Shown: positions 16,723 through 25,729 of the stretch, piece after piece | Numbering within the stretch: position 1 is the first letter of the stretch | Layout of the letters: each line of letters opens with the position of its first letter | Assembly (NCBI RefSeq): GCF_014145325.1 | Contig: NZ_JACHTF010000010.1 | Location: forward strand, 1-64,000 | Length of the DNA stretch: 64,000 nt | Source of the DNA: Marilutibacter spongiae | GTDB lineage: Bacteria > Pseudomonadota > Gammaproteobacteria > Xanthomonadales > Xanthomonadaceae | Reading direction: 5' to 3' | Position numbers and translations under genes: made by a program | The notes under the pieces: generated by a model | Told to the model about the DNA's origin: nothing | What the model saw: only the letters and a program-made list of their open reading frames with translations | Databases searched by the model: none

Positions 16723-17453
16723 GCGGGCGACGGCTGCTGGCGGTGTTCTTCGTGCTGCTGGTCGTGTCGATGGCGGTCCTGGTGCCGTTGCGCCTGTTGC
16801 TCGCGGTCCCCGGTCTCCCCGCCCCGGGCTGGTCGGCGCGGGCCGTCGACGGAAGCGCGTGGCGGGGCACGCTGCGCGGGCTGCAATGGGGCGGGCTGCG
16901 GCTGGACACCGTGCGTGTCGCGCTCGAGCCCCTGCCGCTGGCGCTCGGCGAACGCCGCTGGGCGATCGACGCTCCCGCGCTGTCGGCGACCTGGCTGCAG
17001 GGCCGCACGCAGGGGCTGGACGATGCCGTCGGCGAGATCGCGATCGACCTCCCGGGCCTCGAGGCGCCGGCCCGGCTGGGCTTCGAGCAGACGCGCATCG
17101 TGTTCCGCGACGGCCGCTGCGCGGAGGCGGGCGGGCGGATGCGCGTCGAACTGCCGTTTCCCGGCCCCCCGGGGAGCGACGGCGAAACGGCCGCTGACGG
17201 CCTGCGTCTGGACGGCCCGATCGAATGCGACGGTGCTCGGGGGTTGGCGGTCCTGCAAGCCCTGTCGGCCGCCCTGCCCCCGGGTATCGACGCTGTCGAG
17301 TGCCGGCTGCACGTCGATGCGCACGGTGGCGTGGCCATCGATACGACCGCCGCGACCGAAGTGCCCGCCGCCCGACTCGCGCTGGAAGGGGCGGGCTTCG
17401 AGGCCGGGCCCGGGGGCATGCACCGGCGCGACCTCCTGCAGGCACCGCACTGA
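16719..17453 (+). CDS. gspN: Type II secretion protein GspN
   Basis: 244 aa, with an N-terminal membrane anchor (LLAVFFVLLVVSMAVLVPLRLL) and a periplasmic beta-rich part containing GSAWRGTLRGLQWGGLRLD, typical of GspN. It ends the operon and overlaps gspM by ATGA. Many T2SS systems lack GspN; its role is not well defined. No prepilin peptidase gene (gspO/pilD) is in this window, so processing must rely on one elsewhere. Confidence 0.88.
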   Translation: MSGRRLLAVFFVLLVVSMAVLVPLRLLLAVPGLPAPGWSARAVDGSAWRGTLRGLQWGGLRLDTVRVALEPLPLALGERRWAIDAPALSATWLQGRTQGLDDAVGEIAIDLPGLEAPARLGFEQTRIVFRDGRCAEAGGRMRVELPFPGPPGSDGETAADGLRLDGPIECDGARGLAVLQALSAALPPGIDAVECRLHVDAHGGVAIDTTAATEVPAARLALEGAGFEAGPGGMHRRDLLQAPH

Positions 17454-17574
17454 ACGCCCGACCACGGTGTCAAACCACTGACATATGACAACCGTCTCGC
17501 GGCCAGGCGGGTATCGGGACGCGGTTCCATGATCGCCGACAGGACCCGCCATGGCATCAAGGGAGACCGGATCG

Positions 17575-17609
17575 CGCGCCAAGTCATTGTTCCTGAAGGG
17601 CTTGGCGCG
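17575..17609 (+). terminator. Possible terminator of the gspC-N operon
   Basis: A 9-bp perfect stem CGCGCCAAG (17575-17583) pairs with CTTGGCGCG (17601-17609) across a 17-nt loop and is followed by gctttctc. The loop is long and the T-run poor, so support is modest. Confidence 0.4.
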
Positions 17610-17659
17610 GCTTTCTCAATTCCGCCACATGAACGAAAACTTCGTGAAATAAGACAGTC

Positions 17660-17677
17660 CTGTCATACATCCGTCAC
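17660..17677 (+). promoter_or_regulatory. Pho box upstream of the phosphate porin
   Basis: CTGTCAT (17660-17666), spacer ACAT, CCGTCAC (17671-17677): an almost perfect 11-bp PhoB direct repeat. About 7 nt downstream is an AT-rich TTTAAATAG that could serve as the -10. The gene starts 50 bp after the box. This is the best Pho box in the window. Confidence 0.75.
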
Positions 17678-17727
17678 GTTCTTTAAATAGGCTGCGCGCA
17701 TTCTTCCAACACCCCAACGGCACCGCC

Positions 17728-18885
17728 ATGAAGATTTCCCCCACCCTCCTCTCCGTCGCCGTGCTCGCCTGCATGGCACCTGCCGCGAACGCCGCCGTCG
17801 ATATCGACGAGATCGGCGGCTCGAAGGTGAGCTTCGAAGGCCTCGTCCAGACCGACGGTGCCTGGTACGACAGCGATGGCTTCGACCTCGACGCCGACCC
17901 GAACGACGGCGACGACACCGACTTCGAGCTGCGCCGCGCCGAACTGGTGCTCAAGGGCAAGGGGCCGGGCAACGTGGACTGGGTCCTGGGCTATGACGCT
18001 TCCGGCGACGGCAAGTGGCTCGACGCCAACATCAAGTACAGCTTCGACGACAAGCACCAGTACGTGCAGGTCGGCCAGTACAAGCAGTTCAACTCGATGG
18101 AAGAGCTGTCCTCGACCAAGAACAACGACTTCATCTCCAAGGCCATCGTGACCAACCTCTACTCGGTCGGTCGTCGCATGGGCGCGAGCTACGGCTACCG
18201 CGCCGACAACTGGAACGTCAGCGGCGGCTGGTACGGTCGCGAGATCACCGACGGACGCGGCCGAGGTTCCGGCTACGGCCTGCGCGGCAGCTGGGCCCCG
18301 GTCAACGAGGAAGGCAACATCTTCAACGTGGGCCTGTCCTACGTCAGCAACGACACCTACAACGACACCATCCGCGTACGCAGCCGCCCCGCGGCCGAGC
18401 TGTCCAACCGCCTCGTGGACACCAACATCCGCAACGCGGACAGCACCTCCACCCTGGGCCTGGAGAGCTTCTGGGTCCGTGGGCCGGTCAAGCTGCAGGC
18501 CGAGTACATGGTCAACACGATCGACCGCTACGAAACCGGCTTCGCCGACCAGCCGGGCGGCGACTACCAGACCCAGGGCGGCTACCTCAGCGGCGTGTGG
18601 AACGTCACCGGCGAGACCTGGAGCAACAAGGACGGCACCCCCGGCACGGCCAAGCCGGCCAACCCGTCGCGCGGCATGTGGCAGCTGGGCCTGCGCTACG
18701 ACACGCTGGACCTGAACGACGGCGACACCCGCCCGGGCAAGATCGATGCCTGGACGTTCGGCGTCAACTACTACTGGCGCTCCAACTTCAAGTTCGCCCT
18801 CGACTACGTCGACGTCAGCGCCGAGCGCAACGGCATCGACGAGGACCCGAGCCTGGTCGCGGCGCGCGCGCAGTTCTACTGGTAA
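17728..18885 (+). CDS. oprO: Phosphate-selective porin OprO/OprP family
   Basis: 385-aa outer-membrane trimeric porin for phosphate or polyphosphate. The signal peptide ends ANA|AV (~residue 22). Family features include the acidic N-terminus with FDLDADPNDGDDTDFELRRAEL, LRRAELVLKGK, and QVGQYKQFNSMEELSSTK near the channel constriction. The C-terminus is the aromatic ARAQFYW. It is slightly shorter than Pseudomonas OprP. A strong Pho box lies upstream and pstS downstream, consistent with PhoB control. Confidence 0.93.
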   Translation: MKISPTLLSVAVLACMAPAANAAVDIDEIGGSKVSFEGLVQTDGAWYDSDGFDLDADPNDGDDTDFELRRAELVLKGKGPGNVDWVLGYDASGDGKWLDANIKYSFDDKHQYVQVGQYKQFNSMEELSSTKNNDFISKAIVTNLYSVGRRMGASYGYRADNWNVSGGWYGREITDGRGRGSGYGLRGSWAPVNEEGNIFNVGLSYVSNDTYNDTIRVRSRPAAELSNRLVDTNIRNADSTSTLGLESFWVRGPVKLQAEYMVNTIDRYETGFADQPGGDYQTQGGYLSGVWNVTGETWSNKDGTPGTAKPANPSRGMWQLGLRYDTLDLNDGDTRPGKIDAWTFGVNYYWRSNFKFALDYVDVSAERNGIDEDPSLVAARAQFYW

Positions 18886-18913
18886 TCCTTCTACTCTCCC
18901 CCTGAAGGCTTTC

Positions 18914-18947
18914 ATGGGCGCGGTGCCTGCATCGCGCCCATTTTTTT
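18914..18947 (+). terminator. Rho-independent terminator after oprO
   Basis: The stem ATGGGCGCG (18914-18922) pairs with CGCGCCCAT (18933-18941) and is followed by a run of T to 18947. It isolates oprO from pstS transcription. Confidence 0.9.
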
Positions 18948-19204
18948 GCACGGCCCGCCAGCGGTCGCCATGCGGCGCATGCCAGCGGGCCGCGGCTGCC
19001 GTATTCCCCACATCGCTACCCCGGTGCGCGTCGCTTGCCCGGGCGACGTGGCCGCGGCTGCCGCAGGCCTCGCATCGCGGACCGGGGGCCCCTCTCTTCC
19101 CGGATGGAGGATTTGTGTCCGCCGGTCCTCCGCACATCTGAGAAGGCTGCCGGACAGACCTTAAAAATCCTTTTAAATCAAAAAGATGAATATTCGCCCC
19201 TGGT

Positions 19205-19233
19205 GTGTAACAGGCGTGTAACAAAAACATCAT
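19205..19233 (+). promoter_or_regulatory. Candidate Pho box upstream of pstS
   Basis: The direct repeat GTGTAAC (19205-19211), AGGC, GTGTAAC (19216-19222), AAAA, then ACATCAT (19227-19233) keeps an exact 11-bp spacing. The unit differs from CTGTCAT but retains the TGT-x-A core. It follows an AT-rich stretch and lies 55 bp before the pstS ATG. Given the gene it precedes, PhoB control is expected. Confidence 0.55.
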
Positions 19234-19287
19234 TTCATAGCACCATCCGCCGGGCAGTCCGGCTCGAACCCCAGTCACGGAGTCATC

Positions 19288-20379
19288 ATGAATTCCTCCC
19301 CGGCCCGTTTCGCCGTCCTCGCCCTCGCCACCACGCTGGCCCTGGCCGCCTGCAAGCCGTCGACCGATGCCCCGGCCACCGCCGACGGCGCCACCGCCCC
19401 GGCCAGCAGCGACGCCGCCGGCGACAAGGTCGCCGCCGAGATCACCGGTGCCGGCGCGACCTTCATCTTCCCGCTGATCTCCAAGTGGTCCAGCGACTAC
19501 AACGCGCAGACCGGCGCCAAGGTCAACTACCAGTCGATCGGTTCGGGCGGCGGCATCGCCCAGATCAAGGGCGGCACGGTGGACTTCGGTTCGTCCGATG
19601 CGCCGCTGAGCCCCGAAGAGCTGGCCGAGGCCGGCCTGGGCCAGTTCCCGTCCGCGATCGGCGGCGTGGTGCCGGTGCTGAACATCGAGGGCATCGCGCC
19701 GGGCCAGCTGCGCCTGACGGGTGCGCTGCTCGCCGACATCTACCTGGGCAAGGTCGCCAAGTGGAACGACCCGGCCATCGCCGCGGCCAATCCGGGCGTG
19801 AGCCTGCCCGACGTCAAGATCACCCTGGTGCACCGCTCCGACGGCTCGGGCACGACCTTCAACTTCACCAACTACCTGTCCAAGGTCAGCCCTGCCTGGA
19901 AGGACAGCGTGGGCGAAGGCAAGTCGGTCAAGTGGGTCGACGGCGTCGGCGGCAAGGGCAACGAAGGCGTCGCCTCGTACGTCCAGCAGATCAAGGGCTC
20001 GATCGGCTACGTCGAGCTCGCCTACGCGATCCAGAACGACATGGCCTACACCACGCTGCAGAACGCGGCGGGCAACTGGGTGGCCCCGAGCGCGGAGAGC
20101 TTCCAGGCCGCGGCCGCCACCGCGGACTGGGCCAACACCCAGGACTTCCACCTGGTGATCACCAACGCCCCGGGCGCCGATGCGTGGCCGATCACCGCCA
20201 CCAACTTCATCCTCATGTACAAGCAGCCCAAGGACGCCAAGCGCAGCGCCGACGCCATGGCCTTCTTCAAGTGGGCCTTCGAGAACGGCCAGGCTCAGGC
20301 CTCGGAACTGCACTACGTGCCGCTGCCGGCCGAGCTGGTGCAGCAGATCGAGTCCTACTGGGCGGCCGAGTTCAAGTAA
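19288..20379 (+). CDS. pstS: Phosphate ABC transporter substrate-binding protein PstS
   Basis: 363-aa periplasmic phosphate-binding lipoprotein. The lipobox LAAC precedes an Ala/Thr/Asp linker. Phosphate-site motifs are present: TGAGATFIFPLISKW, YQSIGSGGGIAQI, FGSSDAPL and HRSDGSGTTFNFTNYL. It delivers phosphate to PstCA. A stem-loop separates it from pstC, as expected for a binding protein made in excess. Confidence 0.97.
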   Translation: MNSSPARFAVLALATTLALAACKPSTDAPATADGATAPASSDAAGDKVAAEITGAGATFIFPLISKWSSDYNAQTGAKVNYQSIGSGGGIAQIKGGTVDFGSSDAPLSPEELAEAGLGQFPSAIGGVVPVLNIEGIAPGQLRLTGALLADIYLGKVAKWNDPAIAAANPGVSLPDVKITLVHRSDGSGTTFNFTNYLSKVSPAWKDSVGEGKSVKWVDGVGGKGNEGVASYVQQIKGSIGYVELAYAIQNDMAYTTLQNAAGNWVAPSAESFQAAAATADWANTQDFHLVITNAPGADAWPITATNFILMYKQPKDAKRSADAMAFFKWAFENGQAQASELHYVPLPAELVQQIESYWAAEFK

Positions 20380-20386
20380 TGCACCA

Positions 20387-20413
20387 CCCCGTGCCCGCAT
20401 CGCGGGCACGGGG
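20387..20413 (+). other. Perfect 12-bp stem-loop between pstS and pstC
   Basis: CCCCGTGCCCGC (20387-20398) pairs fully with 20402-20413 across a 3-nt loop, starting 8 nt after the pstS stop, with no T-run. It probably protects the pstS mRNA or attenuates read-through into pstCAB. Confidence 0.65.
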
Positions 20414-20423
20414 CAGGGTCCGA

Positions 20424-20455
20424 CCGACGTCCCGGCGCAAGCCGGGATCCTGCTT
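20424..20455. repeat. Dispersed palindromic repeat, copy 1
   Basis: TCCCGGC-gcaa-GCCGGGA within an element that reappears, with about 80% identity by eye, at 47903-47936. It resembles the short palindromic interspersed repeats (core GCGCAAGCC, then GATCC) common in intergenic DNA of Xanthomonadaceae. Confidence 0.5.
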
Positions 20456-20545
20456 TTCCCGCCGGCGCATGGCGCACCAGGCCAGCGCCGACCCGCCAGG
20501 CCCGTGCGGGCGCGGGCATGAACACGACGAGTGCCGGTATCCCCG

Positions 20546-21514
20546 ATGAATGCGACGACTGCGTCCGCCTCAGCCCCCAGCGTCCGCGACATCAAGGACG
20601 CGCGACACGACCGCTGGTTCCGCTACCTGCTCGTGGCCACCGTGGTGCTGGTGCTGGTCGCGCTCGCAGGCGCGGCGCTCTCGATGCTCTGGGGCGGCCG
20701 CCAGGTCCTGGCCACCACCGGGCTGGACTTCTTCACCACCACCGAGTGGAACCCGGTGGAAGACAAGTACGGTGCGCTCGTGCCGATCTACGGCACCATC
20801 GTCACCGCCATCATCGCCATGCTGATCGCGGTCCCCGTGAGTTTCGGCATCGCCTTCTTCCTGACCGAGGTCGCGCCGCGCTGGGCGCGCGGTCCCATCG
20901 GCACCGCGATCGAGCTGCTGGCCGGCATCCCGTCCATCATCTACGGCATGTGGGGCCTGTTCGTGCTGGTGCCGGTGATGACGGAGTACGTCACGCCCTG
21001 GCTCAACGACCACCTGGGCACGCTGCCGGTGCTGGGCGCGGTGTTCCAGGGCCCGCCCCTGGGCATCGGCATGCTCACGGCCGGCATCGTGCTGTCGATC
21101 ATGGTCATCCCGTTCATCTCCTCGGTGATGCGCGAAGTGTTCCTGACGGTGCCCACGCGCTTGAAGGAGTCGGCCTACGCGCTCGGCGCGACCCGCTGGG
21201 AAGTCAGCTGGGACATCGTGCTGCCCTATACGCGCTCGGCCGTCATCGGCGGCATCTTCCTCGGCCTGGGCCGCGCACTGGGCGAGACCATGGCCGTGGC
21301 CTTCGTCGTCGGCAACAGCGTCCGCTTCTCGCCGTCCCTGCTCGAACCGGGCACCACGATCGCCGCCCTCATCGCCAACGACTTCGGCGAGGCCACCGAG
21401 ACCTACCGCTCGGCGCTGCTCCTGCTGGGCTTCGTCCTGTTCATCGTCACCTTCGTCGTGCTCGCCATCGCGCGGCTCATGCTCCACCAACTGTCCAAGC
21501 GGGAGGGCAACTGA
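20546..21514 (+). CDS. pstC: Phosphate ABC transporter permease PstC
   Basis: 322-aa inner-membrane permease with about six membrane helices. The binding-protein-dependent transport motif (EAA loop) is KESAYALGATRWEVSWDIVLPY. LAGIPSIIYGMWG and LGRALGETMAVAFVVGN are typical of PstC. ATG 20546 was chosen; an in-frame GTG at 20531 would add five residues. It overlaps pstA by one base (TGATG). Confidence 0.95.
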   Translation: MNATTASASAPSVRDIKDARHDRWFRYLLVATVVLVLVALAGAALSMLWGGRQVLATTGLDFFTTTEWNPVEDKYGALVPIYGTIVTAIIAMLIAVPVSFGIAFFLTEVAPRWARGPIGTAIELLAGIPSIIYGMWGLFVLVPVMTEYVTPWLNDHLGTLPVLGAVFQGPPLGIGMLTAGIVLSIMVIPFISSVMREVFLTVPTRLKESAYALGATRWEVSWDIVLPYTRSAVIGGIFLGLGRALGETMAVAFVVGNSVRFSPSLLEPGTTIAALIANDFGEATETYRSALLLLGFVLFIVTFVVLAIARLMLHQLSKREGN

Positions 21515-22401
21515 TGGCTGCCGCCACCCACGACGCGCGGATGCGCACCGCCGACGCCCTGTACCGCCGGCGCCGCCTGATGAACGCGCTGGCAATGGTG
21601 CTGGCGTGCAGCGCCGCGGCGTTCGGCCTGTTCTTCCTGGGCTGGATCCTGTGGACGCTGTTCGCGAAGGCGATCGGCGGCATCGACTGGGCGCTGTTCA
21701 CCCAGGACACGCCGCCGCCGATGCAGGAAGGCGGCCTGCGCAATGCCTTCTTCGGCAGCGCGGTGATGTGCCTGATGGCGATCCTCATCGGCACCCCGCT
21801 CGGCGTCGCCGCGGGAACCTGGCTGGCCGAGTACGGCGCCGGCCGCCGGCTCGGCACCGTGGTGCGCTTCGTCAACGACATCCTCCTGTCCGCGCCCTCG
21901 ATCGTGCTGGGCCTGTTCGTCTACACCCTGATCGTCGCGCAGAGCGGCGGCAATTTCTCGGCGCTCGCCGGTTCGGTGGCGCTGGCCTTCATCGTGCTCC
22001 CGGTCGTGGTGCGCACCACCGACGAGATGCTGCGCCTGGTGCCGGGGCAGATGCGCGAGGCCGCGCTGTCGCTGGGCGTACCGCAGTGGAAGGTGATCGT
22101 GCAGGTGATGTACCGCAGCGCCTCGGCGGGCATCATCACCGGCGTGCTGCTGGCGCTGGCGCGCATCTCCGGCGAGACCGCACCGCTGCTGTTCACCGCC
22201 TTCGGCAACCAGTACTGGAGCACCGACGTCATGCAGCCCATGGCCAGCGTCCCGGTGGTGATGTACCAGTTCGCCGGCAGCCCCTACGAGTCCTGGCAGA
22301 CCCTCGCCTGGGCCGGTGCGCTCATACTGGCCCTGTTCGTGCTGGTCGTGAGCCTGCTCGCCCGTGCCCTGCTGGTACGCAAGAGGATCGCCCATGACTG
22401 A
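21514..22401 (+). CDS. pstA: Phosphate ABC transporter permease PstA
   Basis: 295-aa partner of PstC in the inner membrane. The EAA-loop region is [39 protein letters not shown] is a PstA signature. About six membrane helices. The start overlaps the pstC stop. It ends 8 nt beyond an upstream ATG of pstB, so the genes are tightly coupled. Confidence 0.95.
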   Translation: MAAATHDARMRTADALYRRRRLMNALAMVLACSAAAFGLFFLGWILWTLFAKAIGGIDWALFTQDTPPPMQEGGLRNAFFGSAVMCLMAILIGTPLGVAAGTWLAEYGAGRRLGTVVRFVNDILLSAPSIVLGLFVYTLIVAQSGGNFSALAGSVALAFIVLPVVVRTTDEMLRLVPGQMREAALSLGVPQWKVIVQVMYRSASAGIITGVLLALARISGETAPLLFTAFGNQYWSTDVMQPMASVPVVMYQFAGSPYESWQTLAWAGALILALFVLVVSLLARALLVRKRIAHD

Positions 22402-22435
22402 CCTCTCTTCCCCTTTCGCTTCACGGACCCCGGCC

Positions 22436-23251
22436 ATGAACGATGCCCGTATTTCCCTGGCCACGCCGCAACGCGATGCCGCCGCCCAGGCCGACGCCCC
22501 GGTCAAGCTGTCGGTGCGCGGGCTGGATTTCCACTACGACGCCTTCCACGCGCTGAAGAACATCGACCTGGACATCCCGGAGAAGCGCGTCACCGCGCTG
22601 ATCGGGCCGTCCGGCTGCGGCAAGTCGACCCTGCTGCGCATCTTCAACCGCATCTACGCGCTGTACCCCAAGCTGCGGGCGACCGGCCAGGTCCTGCTGG
22701 ACGGCGAGAACATCCTCGACCCGAAGTACCCGATGAACCGCCTGCGCAGCAAGGTCGGCATGGTGTTCCAGAAGCCGGTGCCGTTCCCGATGACCATCTT
22801 CGAGAACGTGGCCTATGCGATCCGCCACCACGAGAAGCTGTCGAAGTCGGAGATGAACGACCGCGTCGAACAGGCGCTGCGCCAGGGCGCGCTGTGGGAC
22901 GAGGTCAAGGACAAGCTCGGGCAGAGTGCGCTCGGCCTGTCCGGCGGCCAGCAGCAGCGCCTGTGCATCGCCCGCGCCGTCGCGCTGCGCCCGGACGTGC
23001 TGCTGCTCGATGAACCGACGTCCGCCCTCGACCCCATCTCGACCAGCCGCATCGAGCAGCTGGTCGAGGAGCTGAAGGTCGACTACACCATCGCGATCGT
23101 CACCCACAACATGCAGCAGGCCGCGCGCGTGTCCGACTACACCGCCTTCATGTACCTGGGCGACCTCATCGAGCATGGTCGCACCGACGACATCTTCTCC
23201 TCGCCGACCAAGCAGCAGACCGAGGACTACATTACCGGGCGCTTCGGCTGA
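22436..23251 (+). CDS. pstB: Phosphate ABC transporter ATPase PstB
   Basis: 271-aa cytoplasmic ATPase of the Pst importer. Walker A is GPSGCGKST, the ABC signature [14 protein letters not shown], Walker [14 protein letters not shown], and the switch His lies in [13 protein letters not shown]. The start at 22436 matches the usual N-terminal length; an in-frame ATG at 22394 overlapping pstA would add 14 residues. Downstream is phoU. Confidence 0.96.
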   Translation: MNDARISLATPQRDAAAQADAPVKLSVRGLDFHYDAFHALKNIDLDIPEKRVTALIGPSGCGKSTLLRIFNRIYALYPKLRATGQVLLDGENILDPKYPMNRLRSKVGMVFQKPVPFPMTIFENVAYAIRHHEKLSKSEMNDRVEQALRQGALWDEVKDKLGQSALGLSGGQQQRLCIARAVALRPDVLLLDEPTSALDPISTSRIEQLVEELKVDYTIAIVTHNMQQAARVSDYTAFMYLGDLIEHGRTDDIFSSPTKQQTEDYITGRFG

Positions 23252-23342
23252 AGCGCCCTCCCGCCGCCATCCGGCGCCTCCCTCCCCTTTCCCGTCCACG
23301 CCCCGCCCATCGCGAACCCGGGCCACGAGACAGGAGCCGCAC

Positions 23343-24053
23343 ATGAGTACCGACATGCACGAGCACATCGTCAAGAGCTACGACGACGAGCAGAAACGCC
23401 TCCTCGATGAAACCCTGCGCATGGGCGAGATGGCCGCCTCACAGCTGGAGGCCGCGCTCGACGTGGTCGAACGGCGCGACGACAAGGCCGCCGAGCGGAT
23501 CATCGCCAACGACGAGGCGATCGATGCGCTGGAGCAGGAGGTCAGCCACGACGTGATGAAGCTAGCGCTGCGCGGGCCGATGGCGCGCGACCTGCGCGAG
23601 ATCCTCGCCGCCATCCGCATCGCCTCGGACATCGAGCGCATCGGCGACTACGCCGCCAACGTGGCCAAGCGGTCCACCGCGCTGAACATGATGCCGGCCC
23701 TGCCGCACGTGGCCGGCCTGCACGCGATCGGCACGCTGGCCGTCAAGCAGGTCCGCGACGTGCTCGTGGCCTACCGCGACAGCGACGTGGACGCAGCCAA
23801 GCACATCCGCGTCCGCGACGCCGAGATCGACATCGCCTACACCGGGCTGTTCCGCGAGCTGCTGACCTACATGATGGAGGATCCGCGCAGCATCACCGCC
23901 TGCACGCACCTGCTGTTCATGGCCAAGAACATCGAGCGCATCGGCGACCATGCCACCAACATCGCCGAGAACGTCTGGTTCCTGGTCAAGGGCGAGGACG
24001 AACTGCCGCCGCGCGAGAAGCGCGACGAATCGAGCACGACGACGAGCCCCTGA
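23343..24053 (+). CDS. phoU: Phosphate signalling regulator PhoU
   Basis: 236-aa all-helical cytoplasmic protein with two PhoU repeats. The metal-site motif lies in ASDIERIGDYAANVAK in repeat 1 and AKNIERIGDHATNIAE in repeat 2. In other bacteria it links Pst transport to PhoR and keeps the Pho regulon off when phosphate is plentiful. The start at 23343 has AGGAG about 8 nt upstream. phoB and phoR are not in this window. Confidence 0.97.
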   Translation: MSTDMHEHIVKSYDDEQKRLLDETLRMGEMAASQLEAALDVVERRDDKAAERIIANDEAIDALEQEVSHDVMKLALRGPMARDLREILAAIRIASDIERIGDYAANVAKRSTALNMMPALPHVAGLHAIGTLAVKQVRDVLVAYRDSDVDAAKHIRVRDAEIDIAYTGLFRELLTYMMEDPRSITACTHLLFMAKNIERIGDHATNIAENVWFLVKGEDELPPREKRDESSTTTSP

Positions 24054-24426
24054 GGGGCGCCCGCCCAGGGGCGGGTGGACACCACGCCGGGACCGGGCAC
24101 GACCCGCGCCCGGCAGCCAGCCGGGGCCGCGCATGTCGCGGCCCTCGTCGTCGTGGCGCAGCAACGGCGATGCCGCGGTGCAACACGTCCAGACGGGGCC
24201 GCACGCGGTGAACGGATACTGAACGAAGCCCTGCGCATGCGCCGCGGGAAGCGCAATCATGTCCCCGGGGTGTAACCGCCCGGCGCGGGCCTGCGTAAGC
24301 AGTACTGTGTCGAGCAAGCCTGCCGTCTTCCCCCGACGGTCCCGGTCACGCGACATGCAGCTGTACGACTTCAATCCCAACGGATCGGCGCCACGTGCGT
24401 CCACCACCCAGAGAAGGAATCCCGTC
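24054..24426. other. Intergenic region between phoU and the hvf operon
   Basis: 373 bp. It contains a perfect 8-bp stem-loop (24124-24131 with 24137-24144) that may end phoU transcription, although no T-run follows, and the ECF-like promoter at 24272-24297. No conserved ORF is seen. Confidence 0.5.
24272..24297 (+). promoter_or_regulatory. ECF-sigma-type promoter of the hvf operon
   Basis: GTAACC (24272-24277), a 16-nt spacer, then CGTA (24294-24297). The motif recalled for Caulobacter SigF, an ECF sigma controlling DUF2282/DUF692 operons, is GTAACC-N16-CGAA, so this matches except one base. It lies 130 bp upstream of hvfA. No ECF/anti-sigma pair is adjacent, so the sigma would act in trans. 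Confidence 0.5.
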
Positions 24427-24843
24427 ATGAACAGCAACAAGAAGCCCATCGCCCTCGCCGTCGGCGCCACCCTCCTGGGCGGCCTCGCCCTGTCCTCCTC
24501 CGCTTTCGCGATGAGCGAGCTCGCGGCCGGCTACATGCAGGGCGCCGCCCAGGCCGAGAAGGCCGCCGAGGGCAAGTGCGGCGAAGGCAAGTGCGGCGTC
24601 GAGAAGATGGACGCCGACAAGAACGGTTCGGTGTCGATGGCCGAGTTCGCCGCCGCCCACGATGGCGACGACAGCCGCTTCGCGCGCTACGACGCCAACC
24701 ACGACGGCCAGATCAGCGCCGACGAGTTCAAGGCGGGCCACGAAGGCTCCTGCGGTGCCGACAAGGGCGCCGAAGGTTCCTGCGGCGGCGACAAGGGCGC
24801 CGAGGGCAAGTGCGGCGAAGGCAAGTGCGGCGGCATGGCCTGA
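24427..24843 (+). CDS. hvfA: HvfA/bufferin-like RiPP precursor with EF-hand pair
   Basis: 138-aa secreted Cys-rich peptide. The signal peptide spans ~1-28 (SAFA). Six cysteines (51, 56, 109, 119, 129, 134) each sit in EG[K/S]CG. Between the second and third lie two canonical EF-hand loops, D62-x-D-x-N-x-S...E73 and D89-x-N-x-D-x-Q...E100. In Haemophilus HvfA the Cys of EGKCG is converted by HvfB/HvfC to an oxazolone/thioamide pair that binds copper. The adjacent hvfB and hvfC genes fit that pathway. The EF hands suggest calcium binding as well. A start at 24259 in frame is unlikely because the signal peptide begins at 24427. Confidence 0.85.
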   Translation: MNSNKKPIALAVGATLLGGLALSSSAFAMSELAAGYMQGAAQAEKAAEGKCGEGKCGVEKMDADKNGSVSMAEFAAAHDGDDSRFARYDANHDGQISADEFKAGHEGSCGADKGAEGSCGGDKGAEGKCGEGKCGGMA

Positions 24844-24856
24844 TCGAGCCCGTGCG

Positions 24857-25729
24857 ATGACCGCCCTCCGATCCCTGCCGTCCGATGCCGCCGGCCTCGG
24901 CCTGCGGCGTGCCCTGCTCGATCCCCTGTGCGGCGCGGACGCCGGCGCCTTCGATTTCCTCGAATGCGCGCCGGAGAACTGGATCGGAGTCGGCGGTCGA
25001 CTCGGCGAGGCGCTGGACGCACTCAGCGCCCGCCATCCCATCACCTGCCATGGTCTCTCGCTGTCGCTGGGCGGCTGCATGCCGCTCGACGAGACCTTCC
25101 TCAAGCGCACGCGACAGTTCCTGGACCGCCACCGCGTCGCGCTGTACAGCGAGCACCTGAGCTATTGCAGCGACGACGGCCAGCTCTACGACCTGCTGCC
25201 GATCCCGTTCACCGACGAAGCCGTACACCACGTCGCCGCGCGGATCCGCCAGGCCCAGGACATCGTCGGCCGCCGCATCGCCGTCGAGAACGTGTCGTAC
25301 TACGCGGCACCGCATCCGGGCATGGACGAGGCGACTTTCATCAACGCGGTGCTGGCGGAAGCGGACTGCGACCTGCTCCTCGACGTCAACAACGTCTACG
25401 TCAACGCCATCAACCATGGCTACGATGCCGAGGCCTTCCTCGCGGCCATGCCGGGCGAGCGCATTGCCAGCATCCACGTGGCCGGACACTACGACGAAGC
25501 CGAGGACCTGAAGGTCGACACCCACGGGGCCCCCGTCAAAGCCGACGTCTGGCACCTGCTCGATGCCGCCTACCAGCGCTTCGGCCCGCGTCCGACCCTG
25601 CTCGAGCGCGATTTCAATTTCCCGCCGTTCGGCGAACTGCTGGACGAACTGGGCATGGTGCGTGCGTGCATGCAGCGCCACGCCGGACGCGACGCCAGGC
25701 CCGCGCGCGATGACCGCGTCCGCGCCTGA
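24857..25729 (+). CDS. hvfB: HvfB: DUF692/MbnB-family multi-iron RiPP-modifying enzyme
   Basis: 290-aa TIM-barrel enzyme of the MbnB/TglH family (DUF692). Conserved iron-ligand regions are visible: [61 protein letters not shown] and ERDFNFPPF. It should oxidise Cys residues of the HvfA peptide using O2. It begins 13 nt after hvfA and overlaps hvfC by 20 nt. The 195 in-frame bases before the ATG are a shadow of hvfA. Confidence 0.92.
   Translation: MTALRSLPSDAAGLGLRRALLDPLCGADAGAFDFLECAPENWIGVGGRLGEALDALSARHPITCHGLSLSLGGCMPLDETFLKRTRQFLDRHRVALYSEHLSYCSDDGQLYDLLPIPFTDEAVHHVAARIRQAQDIVGRRIAVENVSYYAAPHPGMDEATFINAVLAEADCDLLLDVNNVYVNAINHGYDAEAFLAAMPGERIASIHVAGHYDEAEDLKVDTHGAPVKADVWHLLDAAYQRFGPRPTLLERDFNFPPFGELLDELGMVRACMQRHAGRDARPARDDRVRA

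Larger units (their letters stand above)
18886..19287. other. Intergenic region between oprO and pstS
   Basis: This 402-bp spacer holds the oprO terminator (18914-18947), a GC-rich stretch in which no conserved ORF is seen, an unusually AT-rich patch (19161-19200), and the candidate PhoB site at 19205-19233 ahead of pstS. Confidence 0.6.
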
